From: Sarcophilus harrisii
Lineage: Eukaryota > Chordata > Mammalia > Dasyuromorphia > Dasyuridae
Assembly: GCF_902635505.1 (NCBI RefSeq)
Contig: NC_045429.1
Location: forward strand, 430,369,669-430,433,668
DNA length: 64,000 bases
Direction of reading: 5' to 3'
The notes under the pieces were generated by a model. The model was given only the letters and a program-made list of their open reading frames with translations. It was not told the DNA's origin and made no database searches. The position numbers and the translations under genes are program-made. This document shows, one piece after another, positions 1-11,599 of the stretch. Each line of letters starts with the position of its first letter. Position 1 is the stretch's first letter.

Positions 1-440
1 ATTCTTACTTGCATAAAATAGAGAAAAATAAGATCAATGAATCAGTCTTACAACTTAAAAAGCTAGAATAAGAACAAATTAAATCCCCCAATTAAATACC
101 AAACTTGAAATTCTAAAAATAAAAGGAGAGATTAACAAAATTGAAAGTTAAAAAACACTACTGAATTAGTAAATAAAACTCAGAATTAGTTTTATGAAAA
201 AAAACAACAAATTTGATAAACTTTTAGTTAATTTCATTAGAAAATGCAAAGAGGAAAATCAAATGTTAGCCTCAAAAATGAAAAGGGAGAATTTTCCACT
301 AATGAAGAGGAAATTAGAGCACTAATTAGGAGTTATTTTGTCCAGCTTTATGCCAATACATTTTATAAGCTAAGTGAAATGGAGGAAGACCTACAAAAAT
401 ATAGATTGCCTAGATGAACAGAAGATGAAAGAATTACTTA
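1..440 (+). mobile_element. L1 ORF2 fragment, linker between endonuclease and reverse transcriptase (5' piece)
   Basis: Broken reading of the plus strand gives the lysine-rich linker of L1 ORF2p, including a stretch like KMKRENFPL-NEEEIRALIRSYFVQLYAN, which is typical of the region just before the reverse transcriptase. Several stops and frameshifts make it a dead copy. It is cut off by the window edge at the left. At about 460 it is interrupted by an L1 in the opposite orientation, and it resumes at 1398. Confidence 0.8.
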
Positions 441-460
441 AATAGTCCGATTTTATTTAG

Positions 461-1397
461 TTATTTATTATGATAACTTTTTATATGCATGGGTAATTTT
501 TAGCATTGACAATTGCAAAACCTTTTCTTCCAACTTTTCCCCTCCTTCCCCCTACCCCTTCTCCCAGATGGCAGATTGACTAATGCATGTTAAATGTGTT
601 AAAGTATAAGTTAAATACAATATATGTATACATATCCCACAGTTGTTTTGCTGTACAAAAACAATTTTGCGTACAATTAACCTGTGAAGGAAATCAAAAA
701 TGCAGGTGGACAAAAATAGAGGGATTGGGAATTCTATGTAGTGGTTCATAGTCATCTCCCAGAGTTCTTTCGCTGGGTGTAGATGGTTCAATTCATTACT
801 GCTCTATTGGAACTGATTTAGATCCTCTCATTGTTGAAAATAGCTTTCCACTTCCATCAGAATTGATCCTCATACAGTATTGTTGCTGCTATGTATAATG
901 GTCTTCTGATTCTGTTCATTTCACTCAGCATCAGTTCATGTAGGTCTCTCTAAGACTCTCTGTATTCATCCTACTGGTTGTTTCTTACAGAACAACAATA
1001 TTCCATAGCATTCATACACCATAATTTATTCAGCCATTCTCTAATTGATGGGCATCCACTTAGTTTCCAGTCTAGCCACCACAAAAAGGGCTGCCATAAA
1101 CATTTTTGCACATGTTGGGTCCCTTTTCCTCCTTTAAGATCTCTTTGGGATATAAGCCCAGTAGTAACACTGCTGGATCAGGATATGCACAGTTTGAGAA
1201 CTTTTTTTTAGCATAGTTCCAAATTGCTCTCCAGAAAGGCTGGATATATTCACATTTCCACCAACAATGTATCAGTGTCCCAGTTTTCCCACAACTCCTC
1301 CAGCATTCCGCATTATCTTTCCTTGTCATTCTAGGCAATCTGACAGGTGTGTGGTATCTCAGAGTTGTCTTAATTTGCATTTCTCTGGTTAATAATG
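461..1397 (-). mobile_element. 5'-truncated L1 (ORF2 C-terminus plus 3' UTR) nested in an older L1
   Basis: On the minus strand the sequence reads the L1 ORF2p C-terminal Cys-His knuckle (CGKTGTLIHCWWKCE, in the ORF at 1380-1072), then the block equivalent to ALFVVARNWK, then the marsupial 3' UTR ending in an A-rich tail (T-rich on plus at 461-475). It is flanked by a 20-22 bp target-site duplication: AATAGTCCGATTTTATTTAG at 441-460 and a near copy at 1398-1419. The host L1 RT reading continues on both sides, so this insertion is younger than the host element. Confidence 0.85.
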
Positions 1398-2645
1398 AAT
1401 AGTCCCATTTTATAAATAGAAACAGAATAAGCTATTAATCGGCTCCCTAAGAAAAAAATCCCCAGGACCAGATGGATTTATATGTCAATTCTACCAAACA
1501 TTTAAAGAACAAATAACTCCAATACTATATAAAATATTTGAAAAAATAAGGAATGAAGGAATCCTTCCAAATTCCTTTTATGACACAGACATGGTACTGA
1601 TACCTAAACCAGGTAGAATGAAAACAGAGAAAGAAAGTTATAGACCAATCTCCCTCCCTGATGAATTGCTGATGAATATTGATGCTAAAATCTTAAATAA
1701 AATATTAGCAAAGAGATTACAGAAAATCATCCCCAAGATAGTACACCATGACCAAGTACGATTTTTATCAGAAAATCAGGGCTGATTCAATATTAGGAAA
1801 ACTATCAGCATAATCAACTTTATCAGTAACCAAACTAACAAAAATCATATGATTATCTCAATAGATGCAGAAACAGTATCTGATAAAATCCAACACCCAT
1901 TCCTATTAAGAAAATATTAGGGAATATAGGGATAAATTGATTTTTCCTTAAAATAGTCAGTAGCATCTATTTAAAACCATCAGTAAGCATCATATGTAAT
2001 GGGGACAAACTGCAACCATTCCCAATAAGATCAGGAGTGAAACAAGATTGCCCACTATCACCATTACCATTCAATATTGTATTAGAAATGGTAGCTTTGG
2101 CAATAAGAGAAGAAAAAGAGATTAAAGGAATTAGAGTAGGTAATGAGGAAACCAAATTCATCTTTGCAGATGATATGATGGTATATTTAGAGAACCCTAG
2201 AGAATCATCTAAAAAGCTATTAGAAATAATCCACAACTTTAGCAAAGTTGCAGGATACAAAATAAATCCACATAAATCATCATCATTTTTATACATCATT
2301 AACAAAACCCAACAGCAAGAGATACAAAGAGAAATTCCATTTAAAATAACTGCCAAGCCCTCTTTGTAGTGGCCAGAAACTGGAAACTGAGAGGATGCCC
2401 TTCATTGGAGAATGGCTGAATTAATTGTAGTATATGAATATTATGGAATAGTATTGTTCTATAAGAAATGACCAGCAGAATGATTTCAGAAAGGCCTGGA
2501 GAGATTACATGAACTGATGCTGAGTGAAATGAGCAGGACAAGGAGATCATTATGTACTTCAACAACAATACTATATGATAATCAATTCTGATGGATGTGG
2601 CCCTTTTCAACAATGAGATGAACCAAATCAGTTCCAATAGAGAAG
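1398..2645 (+). mobile_element. L1 ORF2 reverse-transcriptase domain joined to C-terminal block, internally deleted
   Basis: Continuation of the L1 at 1-440. It reads [16 protein letters not shown] (RT entry), then VLIPKPGR and YRPISLP, then CPLSPLPFNIVLE and the catalytic FADDMM (FADD codons at 2163-2174), ending near NPHKSSSFLYIIN. At about 2355 the reading jumps directly to the C-terminal ALFVVARNWK block, so more than 1 kb of ORF2 is missing. The 3' part stops near 2645, shortly after the usual ORF2 end. There are many stops and frameshifts and no function is expected. Confidence 0.85.
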
Positions 2646-2796
2646 ACAAGTGGACTGGAGGCAAGAGCTCAAGCTCTTGGAGCCAAGGGGATACAGATTC
2701 ATTTCATCTTCATCAGCCTCATGGTGGTTGGCGTGGCCTTCTGCATTTCTCCACTGAAACCTAGAGAAGGAAGGAATTTGTGACCAAAGAAGAACT

Positions 2797-3030
2797 AGAG
2801 ATCATTATTGATCACATAATAGATAATTGTGATTAAATTAAGTTGAAAAGCTTTTGCACAAACAGAACTAATACAGACATGATTAGAAGGGAAGCATTAA
2901 AGTGGGAAAACATTTTTACATTCAAAAGTTCTGATAAAGGCCTCTGATTTCTAAAAATATATGGAGAATTGACTCAAATTTATAAGAATTCAAGCCATTC
3001 CCCAACTGATAAAGGGTCAAAAGATACGCT
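2797..3030 (+). mobile_element. L1 ORF2 fragment, region upstream of the C-terminal knuckle
   Basis: The plus strand reads IKLKSFCTNRTNTDMIRREA, KWENIFTFKSSDKGL and LTQIYKNSSHSPTDKGSKD. In intact L1 this part lies between the RT and the C-terminal Cys-His knuckle. It therefore belongs upstream of the block at 2356-2645 but lies downstream of it here. The 150 bases between (2646-2796) are not L1 that I recognise. Confidence 0.7.
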
Positions 3031-4224
3031 TATCTTCTCTGTCTCTGTCTCTGTGCCTCTCAGTACCCCAGGAGAACCACTAAGAGCCTGACAGAAGGTG
3101 GAATAAATTTCCTCCAGTCCTTGCTGACTGTTATATACTCTATTATTATTACACTATACATTATAATCACACTAAAGTGTGAATCTTGTGGAACTATATT
3201 AAGTATAAGTACATGTACTGAAGTAGAGAACTATTAGCACCATGTTAAACCAGATAACCATTGTCTTTATCAATTCCACGTCAATTCCACTGACTTAACA
3301 CCTTGTAAGAATTCTTATTAATAACATAACAAATAAGGATAGGCTAAGTGGAAAAGAGAGGCAGTTTAGGCAGTTTTGTTATAAGGATGGCTTTGAATTT
3401 GAGTCAGATGAGTGACCATGAGCTAGTTGCTGAAACTCTCATTGCATAGGGAACTACCAGTATGAGTTATAGTCAAGAGGCTGATTTATCTGGTGTATGT
3501 AAGGAAGGACATTGATTGGGGTATGGTAGAGTTTCTACATCAAAAATCCCTTGTACTGATAAAATATCCTAAAATGGAACAAGGAAGTAGCAAGTATTGG
3601 GGGTATAGAGTGCCAGGGTTAGATGATTGGGCTAAATACCTAGATGGATTATGGGAAGGGAATCTAGCCTGTGCTCTGTTACACTTTATCTAATATCTCT
3701 GTACTTTTATTCTTTCCAAAAATATCCCTCTACCTGGAAGATCTCCCTGAAAATCAGGCCAGATCACAGAGGCAAATTAAATGAATAAGCTTGAAAATAA
3801 GAAACCAAAGTCTTTCAAAAGCATTTGAACTATGGTTGGTGGTTGAGTTATTGGGATTCTTAAACTCATACTGACCACTTCCTCCTTTGGGGAAGGGATT
3901 GTGGGATCCTAAGTACTTGGGCTGGGAAATGCTGGAATGTGCCATCTACTCCCACGGGGACCACAGTCTAACCACCCTTCAACCACTGGATTGTCTTCTC
4001 TTTTACCACAGCAGCTATCCACAGCAACTACCCACAGCAACTACAATCCTTGAGAAATAAACCTATCCCTCCAGACTTATCCAGAATAACTGTTTTCACA
4101 TAGTCCAGAGCAGTATTTTTAATCTGTTTTATGTTTTCGACTCCTTTTGATAAAGTAAAAAAATCCTTTCCCAGAATCCTATTTTTAAAAGCATAAAATA
4201 AACAATGATCTTAAAAGTGCATGC
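3031..4224. other. No gene; unassigned old sequence
   Basis: No ORF longer than about 66 codons and no recognisable protein. Positions 3040-3125 and 3950-4085 each have a polyadenylation-like AATAAA in pyrimidine-rich context and might be decayed retroelement ends, but nothing further supports this. Confidence 0.4.
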
Positions 4225-4715
4225 AAAGACTTGAATGAAAGGATAAAGAGTGATGTGAGCAGAACCAAGAGAACATTGTATACAGTAAAAGCAATATTGT
4301 TTTAAGAATGACTCTGAATGATTCACAATAAATAATATAATAATATACTATGGCATAATAAATACACAAATAAAAATAAAGGACATATGAAGAAAGATGC
4401 TCTCTACATCCAAAGAACTGACAAATAGAAGCATGTATAGAATAATTTTTGCATGTGTGTGTGTGTGTGTGTGTGTATAAATCAATTTGTATCTAATGAT
4501 AGTCATGTCTAGAGCAACAAGGAGGGAAGAAAAAAATTGAAAAAAAGAAATTTTCATAATAACTTTTTTGTATATTTGGGAAGGAATAGCAAGTTGTACT
4601 AGGGAGATTTGCAGTTTCAGGTACAATCATTTTTCGTATTGTACTGTATTATGGGAATGTTTGTTTTGTTCTGTGAATTGAAAATTGAAAATAAAATATT
4701 TAAAAAAAAATAAAA
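4225..4715 (+). mobile_element. Old L1 3' end
   Basis: The segment GTGATGTGAGCAGAACCAAG at about 4252 is the old-subfamily equivalent of the L1 ORF2 C-terminus (SEMSRTRRSLYT in younger copies here). It is followed by a diverged 3' UTR and an A-rich end at about 4690-4715. A (TG)n run at 4455-4478 has grown inside it. Confidence 0.6.
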
Positions 4716-5059
4716 GCACAAAATAAAATACATCAGATAACAAAGAAACAAATATTACAAAATAACCATCAATGTATCTTTTAAGTCTGCATTCATTGAC
4801 TCAAAGTTAAGAATCCTAAGTCTAAGTCTTTTGATTCCAACCCCATATTAAGGTAGTTTTTCATACCCTGCCTTAAGGAAATGTAGAGAATAAATCTTCC
4901 TTTCCTATTGCAATTAATACCAACCCAGTTCTGATTTTTATCACATTACATAATTACAGCAGTTTCTTTGTAGAAAAGCCACAGTTTCCCAACTGGCTTT
5001 CTGATTCATCTCTCCCCATCTTTTTATTCTGTCGACAGTTTCCTAAGCATCATTTTGCA

Positions 5060-5185
5060 TGTACTCTTGCTCAACAATCTTCAGTAGCTCCCAACTTGTC
5101 ATAGGATAAATTCCAAACTTCTTAGCCTTGCATCCAGTGTCTCTATAATCTGACCCAGGATTCATTCCCTTTCCTATAGCAGGAA
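5060..5185 (+). mobile_element. L2 fragment
   Basis: It matches the L2 segment containing the 'cagtagctcccaacttgtc...aaattccaaacttcttagcc' pattern. It is probably part of the same decayed element as the L2 3' end at 5925-6060. The 700 bases between are unassigned. Confidence 0.45.
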
Positions 5186-5924
5186 ATTCTGGAATATAGA
5201 ATTAGAAGATATTTAAGGATGTCTCCTAGGTCAACCCATTTCTTTTTCCAAGAGGGAAACTAGAAACTAAAAGGGTGGAATACTGCATCCAAAAGTCACA
5301 TGCATGTTAAGCAGAAGAGCTGGAAGCAGAGCACTGGTTCTGTTAGTTCAGATCATGTATTTTTCTCCTCCGTCACCTTTTCTCATATCTATTATGCTAG
5401 AAGCCAATATTAAAACAATACTTTTTTTCACTTCTCTTCTTTATTTTCATCTAAGTGTAATCCTTGATTCCAGGGTCATCCCAAAATCTTTCCTGCTTTA
5501 TGGAGCTTTCGTTTCTCAGACAACAAATGTAGTCATGTACTTCCTCCTTTAGCAATGAATCATATGGCGTTTTGTCACAGAATCAAGAATTTAAAAGCTG
5601 GAAAGGAACTCTGGCCAGCTGATCTAACATGGTTGTGAACAAGAGTAGCCTCCACAGTACTGCCAGCAAGTTGTTATAATGGTCTCTGCTTAAAGACTTC
5701 AAAGAAAACAGAACTTATGATCTCCAGAGGCAGTCCAGGCTACTTTGAAACAGCCTTTATTGTTTGGAAATTTTTCCTTATGTTGAAAATAAATCCTTCT
5801 CACTGTAACTTCTATCCATTGTTCTTGAATTGCATAATTAATGATTATTCTCTTCATGGATTTATCCTCTTTAAGGATTTAAAGATATTCTCCTTAAAAA
5901 AAATACCTCTCTTTTCCATGTTCA

Positions 5925-6060
5925 ACATCTTCAACAATCCATTCAGTTATAAACTCCTTGAGGTCAAGGATTATCTTTTGCTTCTTTTTGTATTCCTGTC
6001 CATAGCAAAAAGCCTGGCATAATAAATGCTGAATAAATATTTAGCTATTGATTGATTAAT
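5925..6060 (+). mobile_element. L2 3' end
   Basis: This is the characteristic L2 tail: 'actccttgaggtcaaggatt', then a T-rich stretch, 'gcctggcataataaatgctgaataaat' in overlapping parts, and a TGATTGATT ending. It is diverged and ancient. Confidence 0.65.
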
Positions 6061-6474
6061 TTCCTTAATTCATTGATCTTATGTGATGTCTAGTTCTTTC
6101 CTCTCACTGCTAGAATACTCCAATTTCTTATTGTTTCCCCCCCAAAAAAACATGGTATTTGGAATAAAACATTGTGCTCTAGTTGGTACAAGAGGATCCC
6201 AGGACAGAGGTAATGGAATTATCACCTCCCCCACTACATCTCAATCTGGTGTGGGTTAGCAAAACCTTTATTTTTTGGTGTGTATGGGTGGGGGCTTGCC
6301 ATATCACACTGTTAAGCTATATCGACTTTGCATTCCCTTAAAACTCCTAGACCTTCTTTCATAGATCATAGAATGATCTAGGTTATATGACCCACATCCT
6401 GTTTTTTTGAAGGTTTCTTTTTTTAAGCTCAGGTATAAATCTTTATAGCTATTCTTTTCAAATTATATTTTAAA

Positions 6475-6965
6475 GGCAGTTGGTGGCACGATGGATAAAG
6501 TTCTGGGCCTGGTATCAGGAAGACATGGGTTCAAGACACTCTCATATACTAGTGTTTGAACCTGTGCAAATCACTTAACCTCTGCCTCCCTCAGTTCCCT
6601 GAGCTGTAAAATAGGAATAAAACTATCACCTACCTCTCAGAATTGTTCTGATAATAGAATAAGATTAGCACAGTTTCTAGTTGAGACAACTAAGTGGCAC
6701 AATGGATAGAATTCTGGGTCTGGAGTCAAGAAAATTCAACTTTATGAGTTCAAATTTAGCCTCAGACACTGAATATATGTATGTGTGACCCAGGATAAGT
6801 CACTTTACCCTATTTACCTCAGTTTCTGCAAAAGAAATGGCAAATTACTCTAGCATTTCTTCTAAGAAAACCCCAAATGTAGTCATGAAGGTCAAAGAAG
6901 ACTCTATGGAACAAGAACAATAATAAAGCACCTGGAATATAGCAAGTATTTAATAAACATGTTCC
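6475..6965 (+). mobile_element. MIR-tailed tRNA SINE split by a second SINE
   Basis: The outer SINE has a tRNA-like head (ggcagttggtggcacgatgg), the core 'tcacttaacctctgcctccctcag', then a MIR-like tail to about 6685. The tail resumes at 6922 with 'cacctggaatatagcaagta' and an AATAAA-like end at about 6955. A second SINE occupies 6686-6921, so the outer one is older. Confidence 0.65.
6686..6921 (+). mobile_element. Marsupial tRNA-derived SINE, long form
   Basis: It has the head 'acaactaagtggcacaatgg', the core 'cctcagacactg...gtcactttaccctatttacc', and the LINE-like tail 'aaatggcaaattactctagc...aaaaccccaaatgtagtcatg', ending in an AAC-rich tail. It is inserted in an older SINE. Confidence 0.75.
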
Positions 6966-7424
6966 TCCTTTATTCTGATTTGGTCCATTATTTAAACCTA
7001 TCACCATCTTCCTGCACTCTGATTCTATTATATGATGTTAGTTATCTTTCCAAACTAGAAATCTATTGCACACATGTGCACACATGTGGTATCTATGCCT
7101 TAACAAAAAAGTTGAATTGTACAAGACTCAAGAGGAATGGCTTTGATGGGGATCTCAATTATCTATTAATGTGTGTGTATGTGCATGTGTGTCTCTCTGT
7201 GTGTATGCACAATGTTCTCATTACCTGTCAGCTTTTCTTTTCTTTATCTAGGCAGCCTTGGAGAAATTACTCCACCTTTTTGGATTTCAATTTCTTTGCC
7301 TATAAAATGAAAGAGGTAAATAACCTTTTAGGCTAGTATATACAACCCTATAATATTTTTTCATCATATTTTTGCTCTTTCCCCCCCTAAAGTAGGCACA
7401 TGATAAATTTACTGAGAAAGACAT

Positions 7425-8066
7425 AGAGAAAGAGAGACAATGACATACTAACAGAACAAAGGAAGGAAAAAAGAAGAGAAAAGAAAGAAAGAAAAAAGAG
7501 AGTGTGAGAGAAATAAAGAAAGAAAGAAAGGAAGGAAGGAAGGAAGGAAGAAAAGAAAGAGAGAGAGGGAGGGAGGGAAGGAGAGAGGAAGGAAGGAAGG
7601 AAGGAAGAAATGAAGAAAGAAAGAAAAGAAAAGAAAGAAGGAGGGAAGGGAAAGAAAGAAAAGAAAGGAGGGAGGAAAGAAAGAAAAGGAAGGAGTGAAG
7701 AAAGCAAAGAAAGGAAAGAGGAAGGATGGATAGAGGAAAGAAAGAAGTAAGGAGGGAGAAAGAAAGAAAATGAGACATGAGATATAGGAGGAAAAAAGAA
7801 AGAGAGAGAAAAAGAAGAAAAGAAAGAAGGATAAAAGGAAGGAACAAAGGAGGAAAGAAGGGAAGACAAAAGGGAAGAAAGAAAAAAGAAAAGAAGGAGG
7901 AATAAAGGGACAGAGGAAAGAAACAAGCAAGGAGGGAGAAAGAAAGAAAAGGAGACAGGATATGGGAGGAAAAGAAAGAAATTAAGAAAAAGAGAAAGAG
8001 AGAAAGGAAGGAAGGAGGGAAGGAAGCAAGCAAGCAAGGAAGGAAGAAAGGAAGGAAGAAAAAAGT
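7425..8066 (+). repeat. Polypurine microsatellite, (GAAA)/(GGAA)n compound, about 640 bp
   Basis: The plus strand is nearly all A and G, with GAAA, GGAA and GGGA units in changing blocks and few interruptions. Long open frames in it on both strands (Phe/Ser/Leu-rich or Lys/Glu/Arg-rich) come from the repeat itself and are not genes. Confidence 0.95.
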
Positions 8067-8573
8067 CTGTAAGTGAGTAGATTAGATAAAGTGAAAGAAA
8101 ACTGGGTTGGAAGATAGGGAGAGGAGGCTGGAAATGAAGACTCAACTTCCTTATGAATCAAATGAATGTGATGATCTTTAAGGGTTTTCATGATTCAGGG
8201 AATTTTCTTATTTCATTTTAGTATATTGATAATTGTATTTCAATGCAATTGATTTCCTCATATTATTACTATTATTTTAATACATCTAAGAACCATTATT
8301 GTGAAAAGGATCCATAGATTTTCCCAGACTATTCAAGGGGTCTCTGACAAAATAAAATAAAATAAAATCCCTTTTGATAATAAGAGCTTCGATCTCTTTC
8401 AGCTTCTCCATTCATCAGCAATAGTTCTTCCCCAATTCCTTTTAATATTTGGGGGAAATGGAGGAGCAAGGAGCAGAGACAGATGTTTGGTGAGAGATGG
8501 GTAGAGAGGAGGAAGAATCAAAAGGTCTAAAAAGTTCAATTTATTTCTCTATCCTTAAATATTTGTACCTAAT

Positions 8574-9517
8574 TAAGACAACTCTAAGATACCACTACAC
8601 ACCTGTCAGATTGGCTAAGATGACAGGAAAAAATAATGATGATTGTTGGAGGGGATGCGGGAAAAATGGGACATTGATGCATTGTTGGTGGAGTTGTGAA
8701 CGAATCCAACCATTCTGGAGAGTAGTTTGGAACTATGCTCAAAAAGTTATCAAACTGTGCATACCCTTTGATCCAGAAGTGTTACTACTGGCTTATATCC
8801 CAAAGAGATCATAAAGAAGGGAAAGGGACCTGTATGTGCACGAATGTTTGTGGCAGCCCTCTTTGTAGTGGCTAGAAACTGGAAACTGAATGGATGTCCA
8901 TCAATTGGAGAATGGCTGAATAAATTGTGGTATATGAATATTATGGAATATTACTGTTCTGTAAGAAATGACCAACAGGATGATTTCAGAAAGGCCTGGA
9001 GAGACTTACATGAACTGATGCTGAGTGAAATGAGCAGGACCAGGAGATCATTATATACTTCAACAACAATACTATATGATGACCAGTTCTGATGGATCAG
9101 GCCATCCTCAGCAACGAGATCAACCAAATCATTTCCAATGGAGCAGTAATGAACTGAACCAGCTACGCCCAGAGAAAGAACTCTGGGTGATGACTGGGTG
9201 ATTACATTGAACTCCCAATCCCTATATTTATGCCCACCTGCATTTTTGATTTCCTTCACAAGCTAATCGTACAATATTTCAGAGTCTGATTCTTTTTGTA
9301 CAGCAAAATAACGGTTTGGTCATGTATACTTATTGTGTATCTAATTTATATTTTAATATATTTAACATCTACTGGTCATCCTGCCATCTGGGGGAGGGGG
9401 TGAGGGGTAAGAGGTGAAAAATTGGAACAAGAGGTTTGGCAATTGTTAATGCTGTAAAGTTATCCATGCATATAACCTGTAAATAAAAGACTATTAAATA
9501 AATAAATTTTAAAAAAT
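8574..9517 (+). mobile_element. 5'-truncated L1: ORF2 C-terminus and complete 3' UTR
   Basis: The frame from 8497 to 8814 reads into the L1 ORF2p Cys-His knuckle: CWRGCGKNGTLMHCWWSCE, then RIQPFWRVVWNYAQKV. The frame from 8844 to 9092 reads MFVAALFVVARNWK and ends LYTSTTILYDDQF, the normal marsupial ORF2 end. A 3' UTR with a G-rich block (9384-9406) and an A-rich tail (9480-9517) follows. The target-site duplication is 17 bp with 15 matches: AAATATTTGTACCTAAT at 8557-8573 and AAATATGTGCACCTAAT at 9518-9534. It is one of the better preserved L1 copies here, truncated at insertion and not mobile. Confidence 0.9.
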
Positions 9518-9635
9518 AAATATGTGCACCTAATCTGTATAATATTAGTTGTTTAGTTGGTCTCCTGGACTCCTGTGTAACAAAATCCAAATTGTCTATA
9601 CGAAATGTTACTTTGGTATAAATTTCGTGTGTCTG

Positions 9636-9701
9636 GCACCATCTAGTGGATTGAACAACTATAGTATGCTTTCTAGCCTCTCTTCTGCCACTTGGTGGCA
9701 A
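9636..9701. promoter_or_regulatory. Pair of CTCF-like motifs in opposite orientation
   Basis: CCACTTGGTGGCAA at 9688-9701 (+) and CCACTAGATGGTGC read on the minus strand at 9636-9649 each match the CTCF core with one or two mismatches. They lie about 38 bases apart. Motif match only; binding is inferred. Confidence 0.3.
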
Positions 9702-9759
9702 TTAGGGTTTTGTGACATATCTATATTCTAAAACATAAGATCTTTTATCCTTATCAAAT

Positions 9760-9902
9760 ATTCTGATTAAGAGGGAGGGGTGATTTCTGCAGAACTGAGC
9801 AGACAATTAGAAGCAGAATAATTAGGGAAACTGAGTCAGGACTGGGTCAGGATAATTAGGGAAACTGAGTAAGGACAATAGAAGAGAACTGTGACATAAC
9901 AT
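9760..9902 (-). mobile_element. LTR-like relic with internal tandem motif (fossil)
   Basis: Contains repeats of 'aattagggaaactgag' and ends on the plus side with 'gaactgtgacataaca', closely matching the end of the element at 45765-46279. Read on minus it begins TGTTATGTCACAG, as an LTR start would. I take it as a fragment of a solo LTR of the same old endogenous-retrovirus-like family; no internal region is seen. The family name is unknown to me. Confidence 0.4.
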
Positions 9903-10034
9903 TATAAAAAGAAAAGATTTCAATTCAAATTTAAAAATTACAAAACAAAAATGTTAGATTAAATACCTAGTGTTTCTGGTTCAAAATTGGATGAGAATTT
10001 ATGTCTACACTTTGAAACTCATACAGTGCCATAT

Positions 10035-10225
10035 AAACATAGTAATGATACCTAATATTTCTCTAGTATTTCACATGTTTTGTCTCAAGTGATCCTCACA
10101 TTAACTCTGTGAGCTAGCTACGAAGTAGCATTATTATTCCCATTGTATAACTGATGATTCCAAGAGTCAAAGAAAGGAAGTGATTTGCTCCCATCACAAT
10201 GTCAAGAAATGCCAAAGGAAGTTGA
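10035..10225 (-). mobile_element. MIR-family SINE, degraded
   Basis: The pattern 'agtatttcacatgttttgtctcaagtgatcctcacattaactctgtgag' followed by 'cattgtataactgatg' is the reverse orientation of the MIR tail and core. Confidence 0.55.
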
Positions 10226-10879
10226 TGTGTTTCCCTTGATTCTACTAATTCAGTACAAACAGAACAACTTTTTTTTTGGTATTGCTTCTTTTTTTCTTTT
10301 AAAATAACCATATGGAAGAAAATTTCATTGTTTCTTATGTAATTCCTTTTCTCATCCTTTTTATAGATTAAAATGTTTGTATTTCTTGATATTGGTTAAG
10401 TTAATTTTTTTTTTTAAGCATCAAAAGAAGGAACAGAATCCATTTCTTTTCCTTTCTAAGTCCAGGATACTTTTCAATTACAAGTTATAATTAAGAATTT
10501 TTTTTCCACTTAGGGCAAATACTAGAAACTTCAAGCAGAACAAAATACAAATCACATCTTTTGGGAGCACAAGTTGGGGCAGGTTTGGGAGGTATTCATT
10601 CTAGCCTGTCATTTGGTCATTTCTCATTTAAAGAAATTATTCTTATAACTATAGGATAAATGTAATTGTTTCTATGAGAGAGAAAAACTTCAAGTTCTTT
10701 CAGTGCCCTCTGAATAAGATATAAATTCAGTGTCCTAGGACAAAGCCCCTTTAGTCATAGCCTAGTTACAATTCTGCCCAGTCCTTTGTGAATAGGAAAG
10801 AGGTGTACTTGTTAACTGGATTTCCCAATGGAATTAGTATTAACCCATTTATTTAGTAAAATTGCTAAAGGCAAAGGTG

Positions 10880-11105
10880 AGTTTTATCTGAGAAGTCTCC
10901 AACACACCGCTGGGGTTTTCTTTCAGACTTGTACAGTTGCATTAGGTGATGTCTTTATCAAAATTTATAATTTTGCTTTGGAGAAGGAAGCTCTTTGCAA
11001 ATTGTGAATCTTAAGTTTAATAAGTTGATCTGCTGTCTTGACCGTGCACATTGAAAGAGGCTTCATCAAAGTGCCAATTTTGTTGTTCAATTAGCTGAGC
11101 AAAAA
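10880..11105. other. Repeat-free unique block; a C14 run follows at 11138-11151
   Basis: No recognisable repeat or ORF. Base composition is even, unlike the flanking AT-rich decayed repeats. It may be conserved noncoding DNA, but no comparison could be made. A pure run of 14 C begins 33 bases downstream. Confidence 0.3.
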
Positions 11106-11284
11106 GTCCCCAGAAGAAAAAAAAAATGAATTTTCTTCCCCCCCCCCCCCCACTGCACTTTCTAAATTTTTCTTTATGTGGATCTTTGTTCTGGGTATTA
11201 GGATGAAGAGTTAGACTTGACATATTTATTACTCACATGGGTTATTAATGGACACAAGTGAACTCTCTATCAAGGGAGAATGAT

Positions 11285-11390
11285 CATTGGGTCATAGATT
11301 TATAGCAGGAAAGAAACTTAGGGGATAATGAGTCCAATTCTTTCATTTTGCCCATGAGGAAACTGAGGCCCAGGGAAGTTAAGTGAATGA
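11285..11390 (-). mobile_element. MIR3-like SINE fragment
   Basis: The pattern 'gggtcatagatttatagcag...ccatgaggaaactgaggcccaggg' is the MIR3 tail and core in reverse orientation. Confidence 0.65.
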
Positions 11391-11599
11391 GCATATCTTC
11401 TCATATTGATATTCTTCCATGACTACACACTTAAGTCCCCTTAAATGACAGGAAAGTAGAAGAAAGTTAGGTCCAAAGGTGAAAGGAAGTTAATTTTCTT
11501 GAAGTCATAAAAAAATCACTCTTTTGGTGACTTGCCATTTATTTATGATCTAGCATGAAGCAGTCATGATCTTGCCCCCAATTGGTGGTCAGTGCCTGG

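Noticed and set aside
1591-2369. Reverse-transcriptase frames as possible host genes
   Set aside because: They are ordinary L1 ORF2 remnants with stops and deletions.
7287-8145. Overlapping 160-252-codon Phe/Ser/Leu-rich frames on minus
   Set aside because: They lie wholly in the polypurine microsatellite; composition follows the repeat unit.
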